DNA of 64,000 nt from a virus (IMGVR_UViG_3300021959_010405:53430-117429); one strand, 5' to 3'. Numbered from the stretch's first letter, positions 9,295 to 17,065 are shown. Notes: generated by a model from the letters alone, not told the origin. Translations and numbers: made by a program.

Positions 9295-10746
9295 CTAAGG
9301 TTCTTTTATTGTAGAAATATTGAATGGTATACTCTCCTTTCGATATATTTCTAACCTTTTGTTTAAATGTGATATTCCATAATGTAGTTGATCGGCTAGA
9401 TCAATAATAATTAATTTATTTTTACTGTGATGCTTTCTCAATCCTCTACCAATCGATTGTACTAGACGTATAAAAGCCTTGCCCCCGCTTGCAAAAACAA
9501 TCATATGTATATTTTTAATATTAATTCCTGTAGAAAATATAGATGACATTGCAATACAAATAACCCCGTTATTATTCTCCATACTCTTTTTAATTTTCTC
9601 TCTATCGTCAACCTCTACCGAGCCTTGAACAAAATGAACTTCTCTATCTGAAATATTATTAAGAGTATCTAAGAGTATCTCGCCATGAGCTATATGATTA
9701 ACTAGTATTAAAATATTATTTTTAAAATTACTACTTACTTGTTTTATTATTTTGTTACGATATTCACTCTCATATAAAAAATCTAATTCTGCCTTGTATC
9801 TTGCCGTCGATGTAAATTCATCATCCTTAAAATATGTTTTAGGTTTCTTTTTATACTCAATTTTAAGAATTTTAACCTCCGCTGAAGTTAAAAATCCTTC
9901 TTCGCGAAGTTCATTACTACCTTTCTCATAATATACTGGACCTGTCTTTCCGATTATTGACCACCTATCCATCTGCTCCTCTGGTAGGGTACCAGTAAAG
10001 CCATATTTATTATTAGTATATATCTTACTAATTAATTTACCTATTTTGTTCTTATGCTTTACTTTATGAGCTTCATCAATAACTACTAAATCTACATGTT
10101 CTATCCATGAATGATCGTCAAACTGACTTTGAACAATTTGATTACTCGCTATTACAACATTTACATTAGTATCTAATTTATATTGTGAGGTCCATCTGCA
10201 GAAAGTAAATGGTACATTATACTCTTCAAAATCGCTGTATGTCTGCTGTACTAGACCGCGGTCAGGTACTAATAACAAACACCTAAAATCTTTACCTCCC
10301 TTAGTTTTATTAATAATATTATGTATAAGAGTAGCTATTGTTAAGGTTTTACCTCCACCTGTCCCTAAAACACATACCCCCTTACCTCCTTTAAGAGCAT
10401 TTTTTAAAATTTCTTCTTGATAATACCTTAATTCTAGATTATTATCTAAAAAGATGAGTTCATCGCTAAAACCGCAATCTACAATCTCTCTAACTTCGCT
10501 TGTAAAGGAGATCTTACATGTAGGTGCAGATTCTTTTATTGTTTTTATAACATCAGATAAGAGACCTGGCTCGAACTTACCAGCAGGAGTTATAGAGTAT
10601 AATCTTCTGGGGGCAAACTTGGACTGATATGCGGCCGCCTTATTAGGCACACTAAATTTCTCTCTTATTTCGTTTAACAATACGGAATTATCTGTTTTTA
10701 TTAAACAGCGATTATGATTTATTGAGTAGTCAATCTCGACCTGCAT
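9295..10746 (-). CDS. uvsW: UvsW, recombination helicase
   Basis: 483 residues (T4 UvsW is 503), a superfamily 2 helicase that unwinds branched DNA and R-loops and shuts off origin-type replication. An N-terminal DNA-binding domain (1-95) is followed by a Q motif (R-Y-Y-Q110), Walker A G128-T-G-G-G-K-T134, D224-E-A-H227, F-T-G-T-L near 254 and the arginine-finger motif S-I-G-R-G-L-R near 435. It starts one base inside uvsY and is co-transcribed with it. T4 makes UvsW late; here the arrangement suggests an early transcript from the uvsY promoter. Confidence 0.93.
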   Translation of the reverse strand: MQVEIDYSINHNRCLIKTDNSVLLNEIREKFSVPNKAAAYQSKFAPRRLYSITPAGKFEPGLLSDVIKTIKESAPTCKISFTSEVREIVDCGFSDELIFLDNNLELRYYQEEILKNALKGGKGVCVLGTGGGKTLTIATLIHNIINKTKGGKDFRCLLLVPDRGLVQQTYSDFEEYNVPFTFCRWTSQYKLDTNVNVVIASNQIVQSQFDDHSWIEHVDLVVIDEAHKVKHKNKIGKLISKIYTNNKYGFTGTLPEEQMDRWSIIGKTGPVYYEKGSNELREEGFLTSAEVKILKIEYKKKPKTYFKDDEFTSTARYKAELDFLYESEYRNKIIKQVSSNFKNNILILVNHIAHGEILLDTLNNISDREVHFVQGSVEVDDREKIKKSMENNNGVICIAMSSIFSTGINIKNIHMIVFASGGKAFIRLVQSIGRGLRKHHSKNKLIIIDLADQLHYGISHLNKRLEIYRKESIPFNISTIKEP

Positions 10747-11141
10747 TATAACATCTCAAGCTTCATTAGCTCGACAATATTTTTTATATCCCAAACCATA
10801 GAGGTAAGATTTTTTTCAGTTTTTTCTAAAAACTCAATAATTAATTCTAACTCCTTACATTTATTAGTAAGTTCCGTCATTTCGCTACTACCTTTAGCCA
10901 TTTTAAGAGATTCTGGTATACTCAAGCGCGTTACAGATTTTTCTCTAAGTTTTTCAGCGATTTCTCTCTCACGCTGTTGCTTTTCTTTATATATTGAATT
11001 GAGCTCATGCTTATGCCTTATGAGTCTAGCAGTCCAGTAGTGTCTTCTTGCAGGAAGGCGGCGTTGAACCTCGCTCACGTTCATTTCATCTATAGAAAGC
11101 TCTAATTTAAGTTCCTCTATATATTTTTCAAGAAGATCCAT
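10746..11141 (-). CDS. uvsY: UvsY-like recombination mediator
   Basis: 131 residues (T4 UvsY is 137), predicted to load UvsX on gp32-coated single-stranded DNA. The sequence is almost wholly helical and highly charged. A Y-W-T-A-R-L-I-R-H-K segment (35-44) and an R-E-R-E-I-A-E-K-L-R helix (61-70) resemble the DNA-binding part of T4 UvsY. Similarity is modest, but the position directly before uvsW is the T4 order and supports the call. Its promoter (11148-11175) overlaps the start of the divergent plus-strand gene. Confidence 0.8.
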   Translation of the reverse strand: MDLLEKYIEELKLELSIDEMNVSEVQRRLPARRHYWTARLIRHKHELNSIYKEKQQREREIAEKLREKSVTRLSIPESLKMAKGSSEMTELTNKCKELELIIEFLEKTEKNLTSMVWDIKNIVELMKLEML

Positions 11142-11147
11142 CTTATT

Positions 11148-11175
11148 AATATAAATACTAATATGGAGAAATCCA
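11148..11175 (-). promoter_or_regulatory. Early promoter of uvsY-uvsW
   Basis: On the minus strand: -35 TGGATT (11175-11170), 16-bp spacer, -10 TATATT (11153-11148), then 6 bases to the ATG. It covers both the late box and the start codon of the divergent plus gene. Confidence 0.6.
11150..11157 (+). promoter_or_regulatory. Late promoter TATAAATA
   Basis: Perfect T4-type late box, 5 bases before the ATG at 11163. It overlaps the early -10 box of uvsY on the other strand. Confidence 0.75.
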
Positions 11176-11411
11176 ATCTTTATTTTAATACATTTATAAA
11201 AATACTATCTGAGGACTCAATCGCTGGAGATGGTGGCTCATTCGGTGAATTACAACCTACCGCTACTACATTTAGCGGAGATAATTATGCGCCAGGGGAT
11301 GCGCGTAATATATTCGGCGGATTACCTAATAAAATCCAAAGAAGAGCTGGAATTAGTACAAAAAAACGTAAAAAACGTAAAAAAACTAGAAAATCTCGTA
11401 AAAACCGTTGA
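11163..11411 (+). CDS. Small basic-tailed protein resembling the capsid N-arm
   Basis: 82 residues. Residues 1-17 form an amphipathic helix ending I-L-S-E, a likely gp21 cleavage site. After it, residues 18-50 echo the segment of this phage's major capsid protein that follows its own cleavage site: both have G-x-G-G-S-F-G and, about 20-25 residues on, Y-A-(P/S)-G-D-A-R. The last 16 residues are almost all Lys, Arg, Thr or Ser and would bind DNA. It is a late gene, predicted to be an internal head protein. No named family is recognised. Confidence 0.7.
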   Translation: MEKSNLYFNTFIKILSEDSIAGDGGSFGELQPTATTFSGDNYAPGDARNIFGGLPNKIQRRAGISTKKRKKRKKTRKSRKNR

Positions 11412-11480
11412 CTTATAAACCACGGGAATAAATAACTCTTGGCTGGGGTTGGGAGCCCTGAATAAAAACGGCCGATAAAA

Positions 11481-11903
11481 ATGATAAATTTAGGCCATTG
11501 GGTTACAGAATTAGAGATACCAGAAGATCCGTACGGATTTATATACGTTATAACAAATACCGATAATAATCATAAGTATATTGGTAAAAAGCAGTGTAAG
11601 ACCATCCTCAAACGCGCGCCTCTTAAGGGTAAGAAAAGAAAAAGACACGTCGAGAAAGATACTGACTGGAGAACATATACCGGATCGTGCAATAAGCTTA
11701 ATTCTGATATTGAATCGATCGGTAAAGATAAATTTATTTTCGAAATTATTAGATTCTGCAATAATAAATGGGAATTAGCTTATTTCGAGATGAAAGAGCA
11801 GCTAGAAAAAGACGTTCTCATAAGTGATCAGTACTATAACGGTATTATTAATGCTAGAATCGGTAAAATTCCCGACGAAACACGCCGTCTTCTTGAAGAA
11901 TAG
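11481..11903 (+). CDS. GIY-YIG family endonuclease-like protein
   Basis: 140 residues. The N-terminal core has Y18-G-F-I-Y-V-I at 18-24 and K-Y-I-G-K-K at 33-38, the two strands that define the GIY-YIG nuclease fold, then W-R-T-Y-T-G-S near 63. T4 Seg proteins share this fold, but this short form lacks an obvious DNA-binding C-terminal domain, as in many stand-alone phage GIY-YIG proteins. It could be a homing or repair-type nuclease. The catalytic Arg and Glu of the family cannot be placed with confidence. The 69-base gap before it has GATAAA just before the ATG but no clear promoter. Confidence 0.75.
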   Translation: MINLGHWVTELEIPEDPYGFIYVITNTDNNHKYIGKKQCKTILKRAPLKGKKRKRHVEKDTDWRTYTGSCNKLNSDIESIGKDKFIFEIIRFCNNKWELAYFEMKEQLEKDVLISDQYYNGIINARIGKIPDETRRLLEE

Positions 11904-11931
11904 TTGATATTCTCTCATATCAATATATTGT
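11904..11931 (+). promoter_or_regulatory. Possible early promoter
   Basis: -35 TTGATA (11904-11909), 16-bp spacer, -10 TATTGT (11926-11931), 10 bases before the ATG at 11942. The -10 match is weak. Confidence 0.35.
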
Positions 11932-11941
11932 TATATAGTAT

Positions 11942-12517
11942 ATGGGGGTAGATTTAAAATATTACAACATAGAGCTAATAGATATAACAGACATATTAGC
12001 GGATGTCGTTCTACCAGACTGGGTCGACTATATGCATGAATTCTCAGTAGATCTTAGTAAGAAATCTCATAAGCTTAAAATATTTTATCATTTTTTTATT
12101 AAAACAGTCTGCGATCTGCTCTTAGATGCAGATATCTCCACTAAAAAAGTACTATTTCTCAATCTTCGACAGGAGAGAATACCAAATACAATACTTCGTA
12201 ATAGAGCAGCTGCAGCTGGCTATAATGATAGTGAGTTTTACCTACTTGTTAAGGGACTTATAACAAAACTCGAACGTAATTTTCCTCTTAAATTTTACAT
12301 TAGTAGTTATTCTTATGATAAGTTCATGAAATTAATCGATTCTGGAGACGGTCACGCTGTTTATCACATCAATCTAATGCGTAGCAAGTTGGATACTATA
12401 GGTAAAAATAAATATCAATATAATTTAGTTGATAAATTTATAAAGAAATATGAATTAACGTGGCTAGACGAGAACTATTTTAATGGTTTTAAGACAAAAC
12501 TACTATCAATTCTATAA
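11942..12517 (+). CDS. Hypothetical protein
   Basis: 191 residues, no recognised domain. It looks like a soluble alpha/beta protein with no signal peptide or membrane segment; an L-R-Q-E-R-I-P-N-T-I-L-R-N-R stretch near 75-88 is the most polar conserved-looking part. It ends inside the late box that drives the next gene, so the two are closely packed. It may be expressed early from the weak promoter at 11904-11931. Function unknown. Confidence 0.65.
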   Translation: MGVDLKYYNIELIDITDILADVVLPDWVDYMHEFSVDLSKKSHKLKIFYHFFIKTVCDLLLDADISTKKVLFLNLRQERIPNTILRNRAAAAGYNDSEFYLLVKGLITKLERNFPLKFYISSYSYDKFMKLIDSGDGHAVYHINLMRSKLDTIGKNKYQYNLVDKFIKKYELTWLDENYFNGFKTKLLSIL

Positions 12518-12520
12518 ATA
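12513..12520 (+). promoter_or_regulatory. Late promoter TATAAATA
   Basis: Perfect late box overlapping the stop codon of the preceding gene, 10 bases before the ATG at 12531. Confidence 0.7.
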
Positions 12521-12530
12521 ATACTTATAT

Positions 12531-12944
12531 ATGAAGAAATTTGATCGTATAGCGCGTACCGCTATTGAGTATTTGACTGAGCAATCTCCAAATGAGGTTC
12601 TCGGCGCTGCAGCACCAGTTGATCCGAATTTAGCTGCAGATCCATCGATGGGAGCCGGGGAGATGGCGCCTCAAGAAGCGCCTCCGGTAGAGGAACCTGA
12701 GCAGGAGGTAGAGACTTTATCACCAGAGGCTGAGGTAGTGCTAGTTAAGTTTATACGTAAAGCACTTTTAATCGATTTATCCTTAGAAGATAAAGCTAAG
12801 TTAATTAATTTAATACCTACTGATAAAGATATCGATCAGACTAATGCTAAATCGATTTTGGAAGCCCTTCAATCAATAATTGGATCGTATTCCACTACAA
12901 AAACAACAGAAGAGGATAAGGATAAATTAAACATACCTGGATAA
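12531..12944 (+). CDS. Putative internal head protein
   Basis: 137 residues. Residues 1-17 form a basic amphipathic helix ending Y-L-T-E, which fits a capsid-targeting sequence cut by gp21. Residues 20-65 are rich in Ala, Pro and Glu and look disordered. Residues 66-115 are predicted helical with a repeated K-A-L-L-I/K-A-K-L-I pattern. The Pro/Glu-rich linker and late promoter fit a prohead core or packaged protein. It ends two bases before the next start, so both are translated together. No family recognised. Confidence 0.65.
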   Translation: MKKFDRIARTAIEYLTEQSPNEVLGAAAPVDPNLAADPSMGAGEMAPQEAPPVEEPEQEVETLSPEAEVVLVKFIRKALLIDLSLEDKAKLINLIPTDKDIDQTNAKSILEALQSIIGSYSTTKTTEEDKDKLNIPG

Positions 12945-12945
12945 T

Positions 12946-14001
12946 ATGAGTTGCTGGAAATCATTAAGTGAAATATATACTGAAATATATACTGAAAACG
13001 TAGTTGAAGGTAAAGAATTATTAAGTGCCCAAGATTTAATTTCAAAAATTAAAGAACTAGACAGTAATAACGCGTTGACACCAGAAGTAATTGAATATCT
13101 AAATCAATATCTAAGTACGGTTCCATATAAAATAAAAATTATTAATCATCTTAACCGCCATAACTTGAATAGCTCGACCTTTAGCGGTGGCCCGGATAGT
13201 AATGTAGAAAATATCATTATTAATATAATAGCTAGAAATAATGATCTCGAAAATTATTTAAATTATATTAATAATCCCGTCGATCTATCCAGTATAGGAA
13301 AATCCGGTAATTTAGTAGCAATAATGACCAAACAAACTGGGATGAGCATTAATACTGTTAAGAGTCTTATAAATATAATAGGGACTGAGAGTGGTCGAGG
13401 GATAGGTAAAGGTGAAGTCTTCTCAGCTGCTGTTTTTAACGACGTATCTCAAGGCGGAGCGGGTGAAGGCGATCTTAATTGGAATGGAAGATACTTAGAG
13501 GTGAAGGGAACCAGCGCGAGATTAGGGGGACGGGGCCGAGAATTTGATAATTTTCAAAATATTACACTAGGTAAAATAGCATATACGCTTAATACTCCGG
13601 GGACGGCAAATTCTATTAAAATTGTAGATATTATTGTAAATATTGCCAAAAACAAAAGTGGTAATATTGAGAAAGAGCAATTGCAAAATGCAATTAGAGA
13701 ATTTATAACGATGGCTTATGGGGTAAATATCGACAATATTATTAAATTAGAGTCTATTGATTTAAAAGATCCAAGAAAAGTTCGCAATATGTTAACTACT
13801 ATATATTTTACCAGTTATGCAATGCGGCACAATGTATCGGATTTTCTTTTTATAAGAACAGATGAAAGTTCGCGAAGCGGGTTTGGTAACTTTAGATTGT
13901 TTAACGCTTCAGAAATTAAAAAGCTAGTGGATGAAGATATGATATCATGCGGCGTTATTACTCTTAAGAACTTAGATCCATCACTCAATACTATTAAGTA
14001 A
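12946..14001 (+). CDS. PD-(D/E)XK-like nuclease, possibly packaged
   Basis: 351 residues. The N-terminus ends in V-V-E-G at 19-22, a possible gp21 site. A central nuclease-like core has G-E157, then G-D176-L and, nine residues later, E185-V-K187-G. The spacing and flanking strands fit the D...E-x-K metal site of restriction-type nucleases. A Gly/Arg-rich loop (194-198) follows directly and could contact DNA. No specificity domain is recognised. Encoded in a late run with nucleotidyltransferases. The nuclease call is inference from the motif alone. Confidence 0.6.
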   Translation: MSCWKSLSEIYTEIYTENVVEGKELLSAQDLISKIKELDSNNALTPEVIEYLNQYLSTVPYKIKIINHLNRHNLNSSTFSGGPDSNVENIIINIIARNNDLENYLNYINNPVDLSSIGKSGNLVAIMTKQTGMSINTVKSLINIIGTESGRGIGKGEVFSAAVFNDVSQGGAGEGDLNWNGRYLEVKGTSARLGGRGREFDNFQNITLGKIAYTLNTPGTANSIKIVDIIVNIAKNKSGNIEKEQLQNAIREFITMAYGVNIDNIIKLESIDLKDPRKVRNMLTTIYFTSYAMRHNVSDFLFIRTDESSRSGFGNFRLFNASEIKKLVDEDMISCGVITLKNLDPSLNTIK

Positions 14002-14020
14002 ATATTGCTGATTTATAAAT

Positions 14021-15298
14021 ATGAGAACATTTAAACAATACTATAAAAATAAAAAACAAAATCTCTATTTAGAATTTTTTGATGCTATAGATGGCGCAGT
14101 TAAGCACATTGATCATTTAGAGGAAAACATTCTTAACAAAGGTAAGCAAGGAGTACATGACGCACTAAATCAAATTGAAGCTTCGATAAAGTACTTCACA
14201 GAAGAATCTGATTATAAAATTAGTGTTAAGTTTGATGGAGCTCCAGCTATAGTTGCAGGGACTGATCCTAGTGGAAGATTCTTTGTAGCCAGTAAGTCCG
14301 CTTTTGCAAAAAATCCAAAAATAAACTATACTGTTGAAGATATTGAGCGAAATCACGGCCACGCTCCAGGTTTGGTAGATAAATTAGTAAAAGCTTTAAA
14401 ATATTTACCTTCTTTAAATATAAAAGGCATCTATCAAATGGATTTTATGTTTGATGATCAACTCAAGCAAATAGAAACCCCACAAACAATAGATGGTGTG
14501 CCCAATGAGAATACATTTATAACATTTACACCGAATACCATTAAGTATGCTGTATCTCCGGATAGTCCGTATGGAGATCAAATACAGAAAGCACAAATAG
14601 GGGTTGCAGTGCATATTGAATATGAGGTGCGTGATGGGATTCTTAAGGTTAAAAAATATACATCAAGTCCGGATGAGTTTTCATCTTCTAATACGGTATT
14701 TTTATTCAACGTTTTAGCGGGTAAGTCTAAACAAGGTGTGAGTAGGTTCACAAAAAGACTTTTAACCGATGTTAAACGTAAGAAAGAGCGTGTATTAAAA
14801 TTATCTAACAATATAAAGTTTAAAGAGCTCGAACCTTATAACGCGTTAATAAAGACGTATATTAATAGTGAAATTAGAAGCGGTAGATTCTTAGATAATA
14901 TTGCAATGTCTACTGATGAATTAGTAAGATATAATGCTGATAGATATCAAAAGCAAATTGATAAGCTTAAATCCGATGCTGGTAAGCAAAGAAAGAAAGA
15001 ACAAATGGATGCAGATATGGGTAAGCTTATGGAGCTTAGATCTTCCGTTAAGGGGGTATTGGAAATTACTAAAATTATAGCAATGTTAAAAAATAATCTC
15101 GTTAAAATATTTAATGAGATAACTCGCAACGATTTGCTTGGAAATTATCTCGATGAGGGAGGCGGTCAATGGCAAACAACCGCGCCAGAAGGTTTCGCTT
15201 TATCGAAGGTAGATGATGAAGGGGCTCAAATAACCAAAATGGTAGATCGTCAAGAATTTAGTGCAGCAAACTTTGGAACTGGAAAACCTGGATCATGA
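14021..15298 (+). CDS. Ligase-like nucleotidyltransferase, DUF6267-like
   Basis: 425 residues. The centre of interest is K70-F-D-G73, inside S-V-K-F-D-G-A-P-A-I-V. This matches motif I (K-x-D-G) of DNA/RNA ligases and capping enzymes, where the Lys takes AMP or GMP. A downstream S-K-S stretch near 91 resembles the loop after motif I in T4-like DUF6267 proteins. No complete OB-fold ligase domain is evident, so the substrate is unknown. The N-terminus ends L-Y-L-E at 15-18, a possible gp21 site. The last codons overlap the next gene by 4 bases, which couples the two nucleotidyltransferases. Confidence 0.65.
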   Translation: MRTFKQYYKNKKQNLYLEFFDAIDGAVKHIDHLEENILNKGKQGVHDALNQIEASIKYFTEESDYKISVKFDGAPAIVAGTDPSGRFFVASKSAFAKNPKINYTVEDIERNHGHAPGLVDKLVKALKYLPSLNIKGIYQMDFMFDDQLKQIETPQTIDGVPNENTFITFTPNTIKYAVSPDSPYGDQIQKAQIGVAVHIEYEVRDGILKVKKYTSSPDEFSSSNTVFLFNVLAGKSKQGVSRFTKRLLTDVKRKKERVLKLSNNIKFKELEPYNALIKTYINSEIRSGRFLDNIAMSTDELVRYNADRYQKQIDKLKSDAGKQRKKEQMDADMGKLMELRSSVKGVLEITKIIAMLKNNLVKIFNEITRNDLLGNYLDEGGGQWQTTAPEGFALSKVDDEGAQITKMVDRQEFSAANFGTGKPGS

Positions 15299-15894
15299 AT
15301 TTTACCCAATATGTAGAAAGTCAAAATAGTAACTCAGTAGCCTTACTACCGGGAGGGTTTAAGCCACCAACAAAGGGTCACTTTAGAGCATTTAAATATA
15401 TTCTCGAAGATGCTGATAAAGGTATTGTATTTATCGGTTCAGGTGACCGTGAGTTAGTAGAGAATGAGCCAGAAAAAGGAGTCATTACTCAAGCTCAATC
15501 AAAAGCTATCTGGGAGATCTATGCCAAGCATCTTGGTAAGCCAATTGAGGTTCGTACATCAGCAAATACCCCTGTTAGGGATGTATATAAATATGCAGAT
15601 GCAAATCCAGATTTACCAATTATTGTAGGTGCTGGTGGGCCGCGTGAAATCAAACCTGGGGTATTTGATAAGGGTGATATGAAGCGTTATGAATATTTCG
15701 TAAAGAACCCTGAGAAGTATCCTCTTGTTAGGGTTGTTCAGATTCCAAGTCAAGAAAAAGGTATGCGAGCTACTGTAATGAGAGAGCTACTTGCAAAGGA
15801 TTTAGATGCTGGTATTGAAGCATTTGCACCTCTTGGTGATGATGGTATAACAGAATCTGATAAAGATGCAATTAAGAGCATTTTAGGTGGCTAA
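15295..15894 (+). CDS. HIGH-superfamily nucleotidyltransferase (NMNAT/cytidylyltransferase-like)
   Basis: 199 residues. L18-P-G-G-F-K-P-P-T26-K-G-H29 is the (H/T)-x-G-H nucleotide-binding signature of NMN adenylyl- and cytidylyltransferases. The second family signature, normally (I/M)-S-(G/S)-T-x-x-R, appears here as M157-R-A-T-V-M-R163, with Arg in place of the first Ser. The N-terminus ends Q-Y-V-E at 5-8, a possible gp21 site, so the enzyme may be packaged. A second copy of the C-terminal 50 residues lies just downstream (15907-16071) and has the canonical signature. An NAD-related role is likely but unproven. Confidence 0.75.
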   Translation: MNFTQYVESQNSNSVALLPGGFKPPTKGHFRAFKYILEDADKGIVFIGSGDRELVENEPEKGVITQAQSKAIWEIYAKHLGKPIEVRTSANTPVRDVYKYADANPDLPIIVGAGGPREIKPGVFDKGDMKRYEYFVKNPEKYPLVRVVQIPSQEKGMRATVMRELLAKDLDAGIEAFAPLGDDGITESDKDAIKSILGG

Positions 15895-15906
15895 AAGGAA
15901 CTCTGA

Positions 15907-16071
15907 TATAATAATGTTGTTCAGATACCAAGTCAAGAAAAAGGTATGAGTGGTACTGAAATGCGAAAGCTTATTGCTGATGATTTAGACGAGGCTTTAA
16001 AATATTTCGTGCCAGAGGAGGTATCCACGGAGGGTCGTGAAATGATTAAACTAATTCTTCAAGGTAGTTAA
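15907..16071 (+). pseudogene. Orphan C-terminal copy of the nucleotidyltransferase
   Basis: An open frame from 15907 to TAA at 16069-16071 encodes about 54 residues that align with the end of the preceding protein from V148 onward. It begins V-V-Q-I-P-S-Q-E-K-G and carries M-S-G-T-E-M-R. The first 33 bases (15916-15948) match 15733-15765 at all but one position. After that the DNA diverges while the protein pattern (D-D-L-D-x-A, F-x-P, I-L-x-G) stays alike. It has no N-terminal half; an ATG at 15946 could give 41 residues. Its last 26 bases overlap the end of the minus-strand gene. It is either the remnant of a tandem paralogue or an exchangeable 3' end. Confidence 0.75.
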
Positions 16072-16306
16072 TAATACTCTTAAGTTTTTGGTCTTGCATA
16101 CTGTCTACTTTTGATTTATCTATATTATTTACCACACTTTTAAGAGTATCTACTAGCTCGTCAGTTGTAATTGTCTCATTATTGGTAATATTTACAGGTT
16201 GATTTTGATTTGATGTGATTATTGGATCTAAACCGGGGCCTAAACCGAGATTTTCTAAAACCTGATCAATAAAAACTCGAGTTGATTCTTTTTCCCAATT
16301 ATTCAT
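16046..16306 (-). CDS. Hypothetical small protein
   Basis: 86 residues on the strand opposite its neighbours. The middle (30-48) is rich in Asn and Thr and looks flexible, between two helical ends. A late box (minus strand 16322-16315) lies 8 bases before its ATG, which supports it as a real gene. It converges on the nucleotidyltransferase remnant and overlaps it by 26 bases. No family recognised. Confidence 0.6.
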   Translation of the reverse strand: MNNWEKESTRVFIDQVLENLGLGPGLDPIITSNQNQPVNITNNETITTDELVDTLKSVVNNIDKSKVDSMQDQKLKSIINYLEELV

Positions 16307-16314
16307 CTATATAT

Positions 16315-16322
16315 TATTTATA
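16315..16322 (-). promoter_or_regulatory. Late promoter TATAAATA
   Basis: Perfect late box on the minus strand, 8 bases before the ATG at 16306. Confidence 0.6.
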
Positions 16323-16349
16323 TAAACTCTCTAAAAGACTATCTATTAC

Positions 16350-16357
16350 CATAAATA
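16350..16357 (+). promoter_or_regulatory. Late promoter CATAAATA
   Basis: Late box 5 bases before the ATG at 16363. It decides that start against an upstream in-frame ATT/ATG extension. Confidence 0.7.
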
Positions 16358-16362
16358 TTTGT

Positions 16363-16683
16363 ATGTCTAACGAGAATAAAGATATAGTTGCTTTATATGA
16401 GAAAGCGATCGCAATAATCGGCGCAATGCCTCATGATATGGATCATTCACATGAAGTAGCTGATGATCATAACCCTATGGAGCGAGATGAGAGTGAGATT
16501 CATATGGCGCTATCCGAACTTAAGAAGTTAGCTGAATACTCTCAAAAACTTTATGATAAAGTAGAGCAACTCGACGGTTTAGAGGGATGGGTTGCATCTA
16601 AGATTACTAAAGCAAGCGATTATATATCATCTGCATATCACTGGATAGATTACGAGCATGAAGATCACAATCACGGGTGCTAA
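16363..16683 (+). CDS. Conserved phage hypothetical protein
   Basis: 106 residues from the ATG 5 bases after a late box; a longer frame from 16282 would read through that promoter. Residues 23-36 are rich in His, Asp and Glu (M-D-H-S-H, D-D-H-N-P). The C-terminal half carries a helical pattern W-V-A-S-K-I-T-K-A-x-D-Y-I-S-S-A that recurs in small proteins of many marine T4-like phages. The ends carry His-rich clusters that could bind metal. No function known; a virion role is suggested by late expression only. Confidence 0.75.
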   Translation: MSNENKDIVALYEKAIAIIGAMPHDMDHSHEVADDHNPMERDESEIHMALSELKKLAEYSQKLYDKVEQLDGLEGWVASKITKASDYISSAYHWIDYEHEDHNHGC

Positions 16684-16696
16684 TAATAAAAATTTA

Positions 16697-16704
16697 ACTA
16701 AATA
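16697..16704 (+). promoter_or_regulatory. Late promoter AACTAAATA
   Basis: Octamer ACTAAATA, 5 bases before the ATG at 16710. Confidence 0.6.
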
Positions 16705-16709
16705 TAGCT

Positions 16710-17027
16710 ATGGGACAATCATTTACTGACAACAACGGAACGACTTTTCATAATATTAACCAATGTAGATCATTTACGTTTACTGCAGCCGCGAGTATCG
16801 CTAAGTTTGCTAGCCAGCCATGCTCAGAAGTCGTAATCGTTAATACTTCTGGTTCTCTTTTATCTGCTTATGATAGTGGATATTCAGATCCTGAAAATGC
16901 TCTTGTTATACCCGACAATACTGTATTTACTATTAGAGGTCTTACTAATAGTGATCAGGTAAGCGCGGCTGGTTCTGGCCCTTTATCTTACAGAACCCAA
17001 TTTTTTAGTAATAATCCGCAGAGATAG
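16710..17027 (+). CDS. Hypothetical structural protein
   Basis: 105 residues, Ser/Thr/Asn-rich and mostly beta by pattern (V-V-I-V-N-T, N-T-V-F-T-I-R-G). This composition is typical of small phage virion or fibre-associated domains that sit on particle surfaces. It lies just before the tail-fibre block and has its own late promoter. No named family is recognised. Confidence 0.65.
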   Translation: MGQSFTDNNGTTFHNINQCRSFTFTAAASIAKFASQPCSEVVIVNTSGSLLSAYDSGYSDPENALVIPDNTVFTIRGLTNSDQVSAAGSGPLSYRTQFFSNNPQR

Positions 17028-17049
17028 CATTGTTAATATTATCTATATT

Positions 17050-17057
17050 ACTAAATA
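17050..17057 (+). promoter_or_regulatory. Late promoter ACTAAATA
   Basis: Late box 8 bases before the ATG at 17066. Confidence 0.55.
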
Positions 17058-17065
17058 GATAATAA

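Noticed and set aside
11230-11418. 62-residue ORF overlapping the capsid-arm-like gene
   Set aside because: Different frame, no promoter, and the 11163 frame has the capsid-like motif and a perfect late box.
14014-14021. TATAAATA directly at the ATG of 14021
   Set aside because: It overlaps the start codon itself, too close to drive that gene; a weaker AGTAAATA (13997-14004) is 16 bases away, so no promoter was called.
16282-16362. Upstream extension of the 16363 gene
   Set aside because: It would read through the late box and overlap the divergent gene; the ATG 5 bases after the box fits the pattern of neighbouring late genes.
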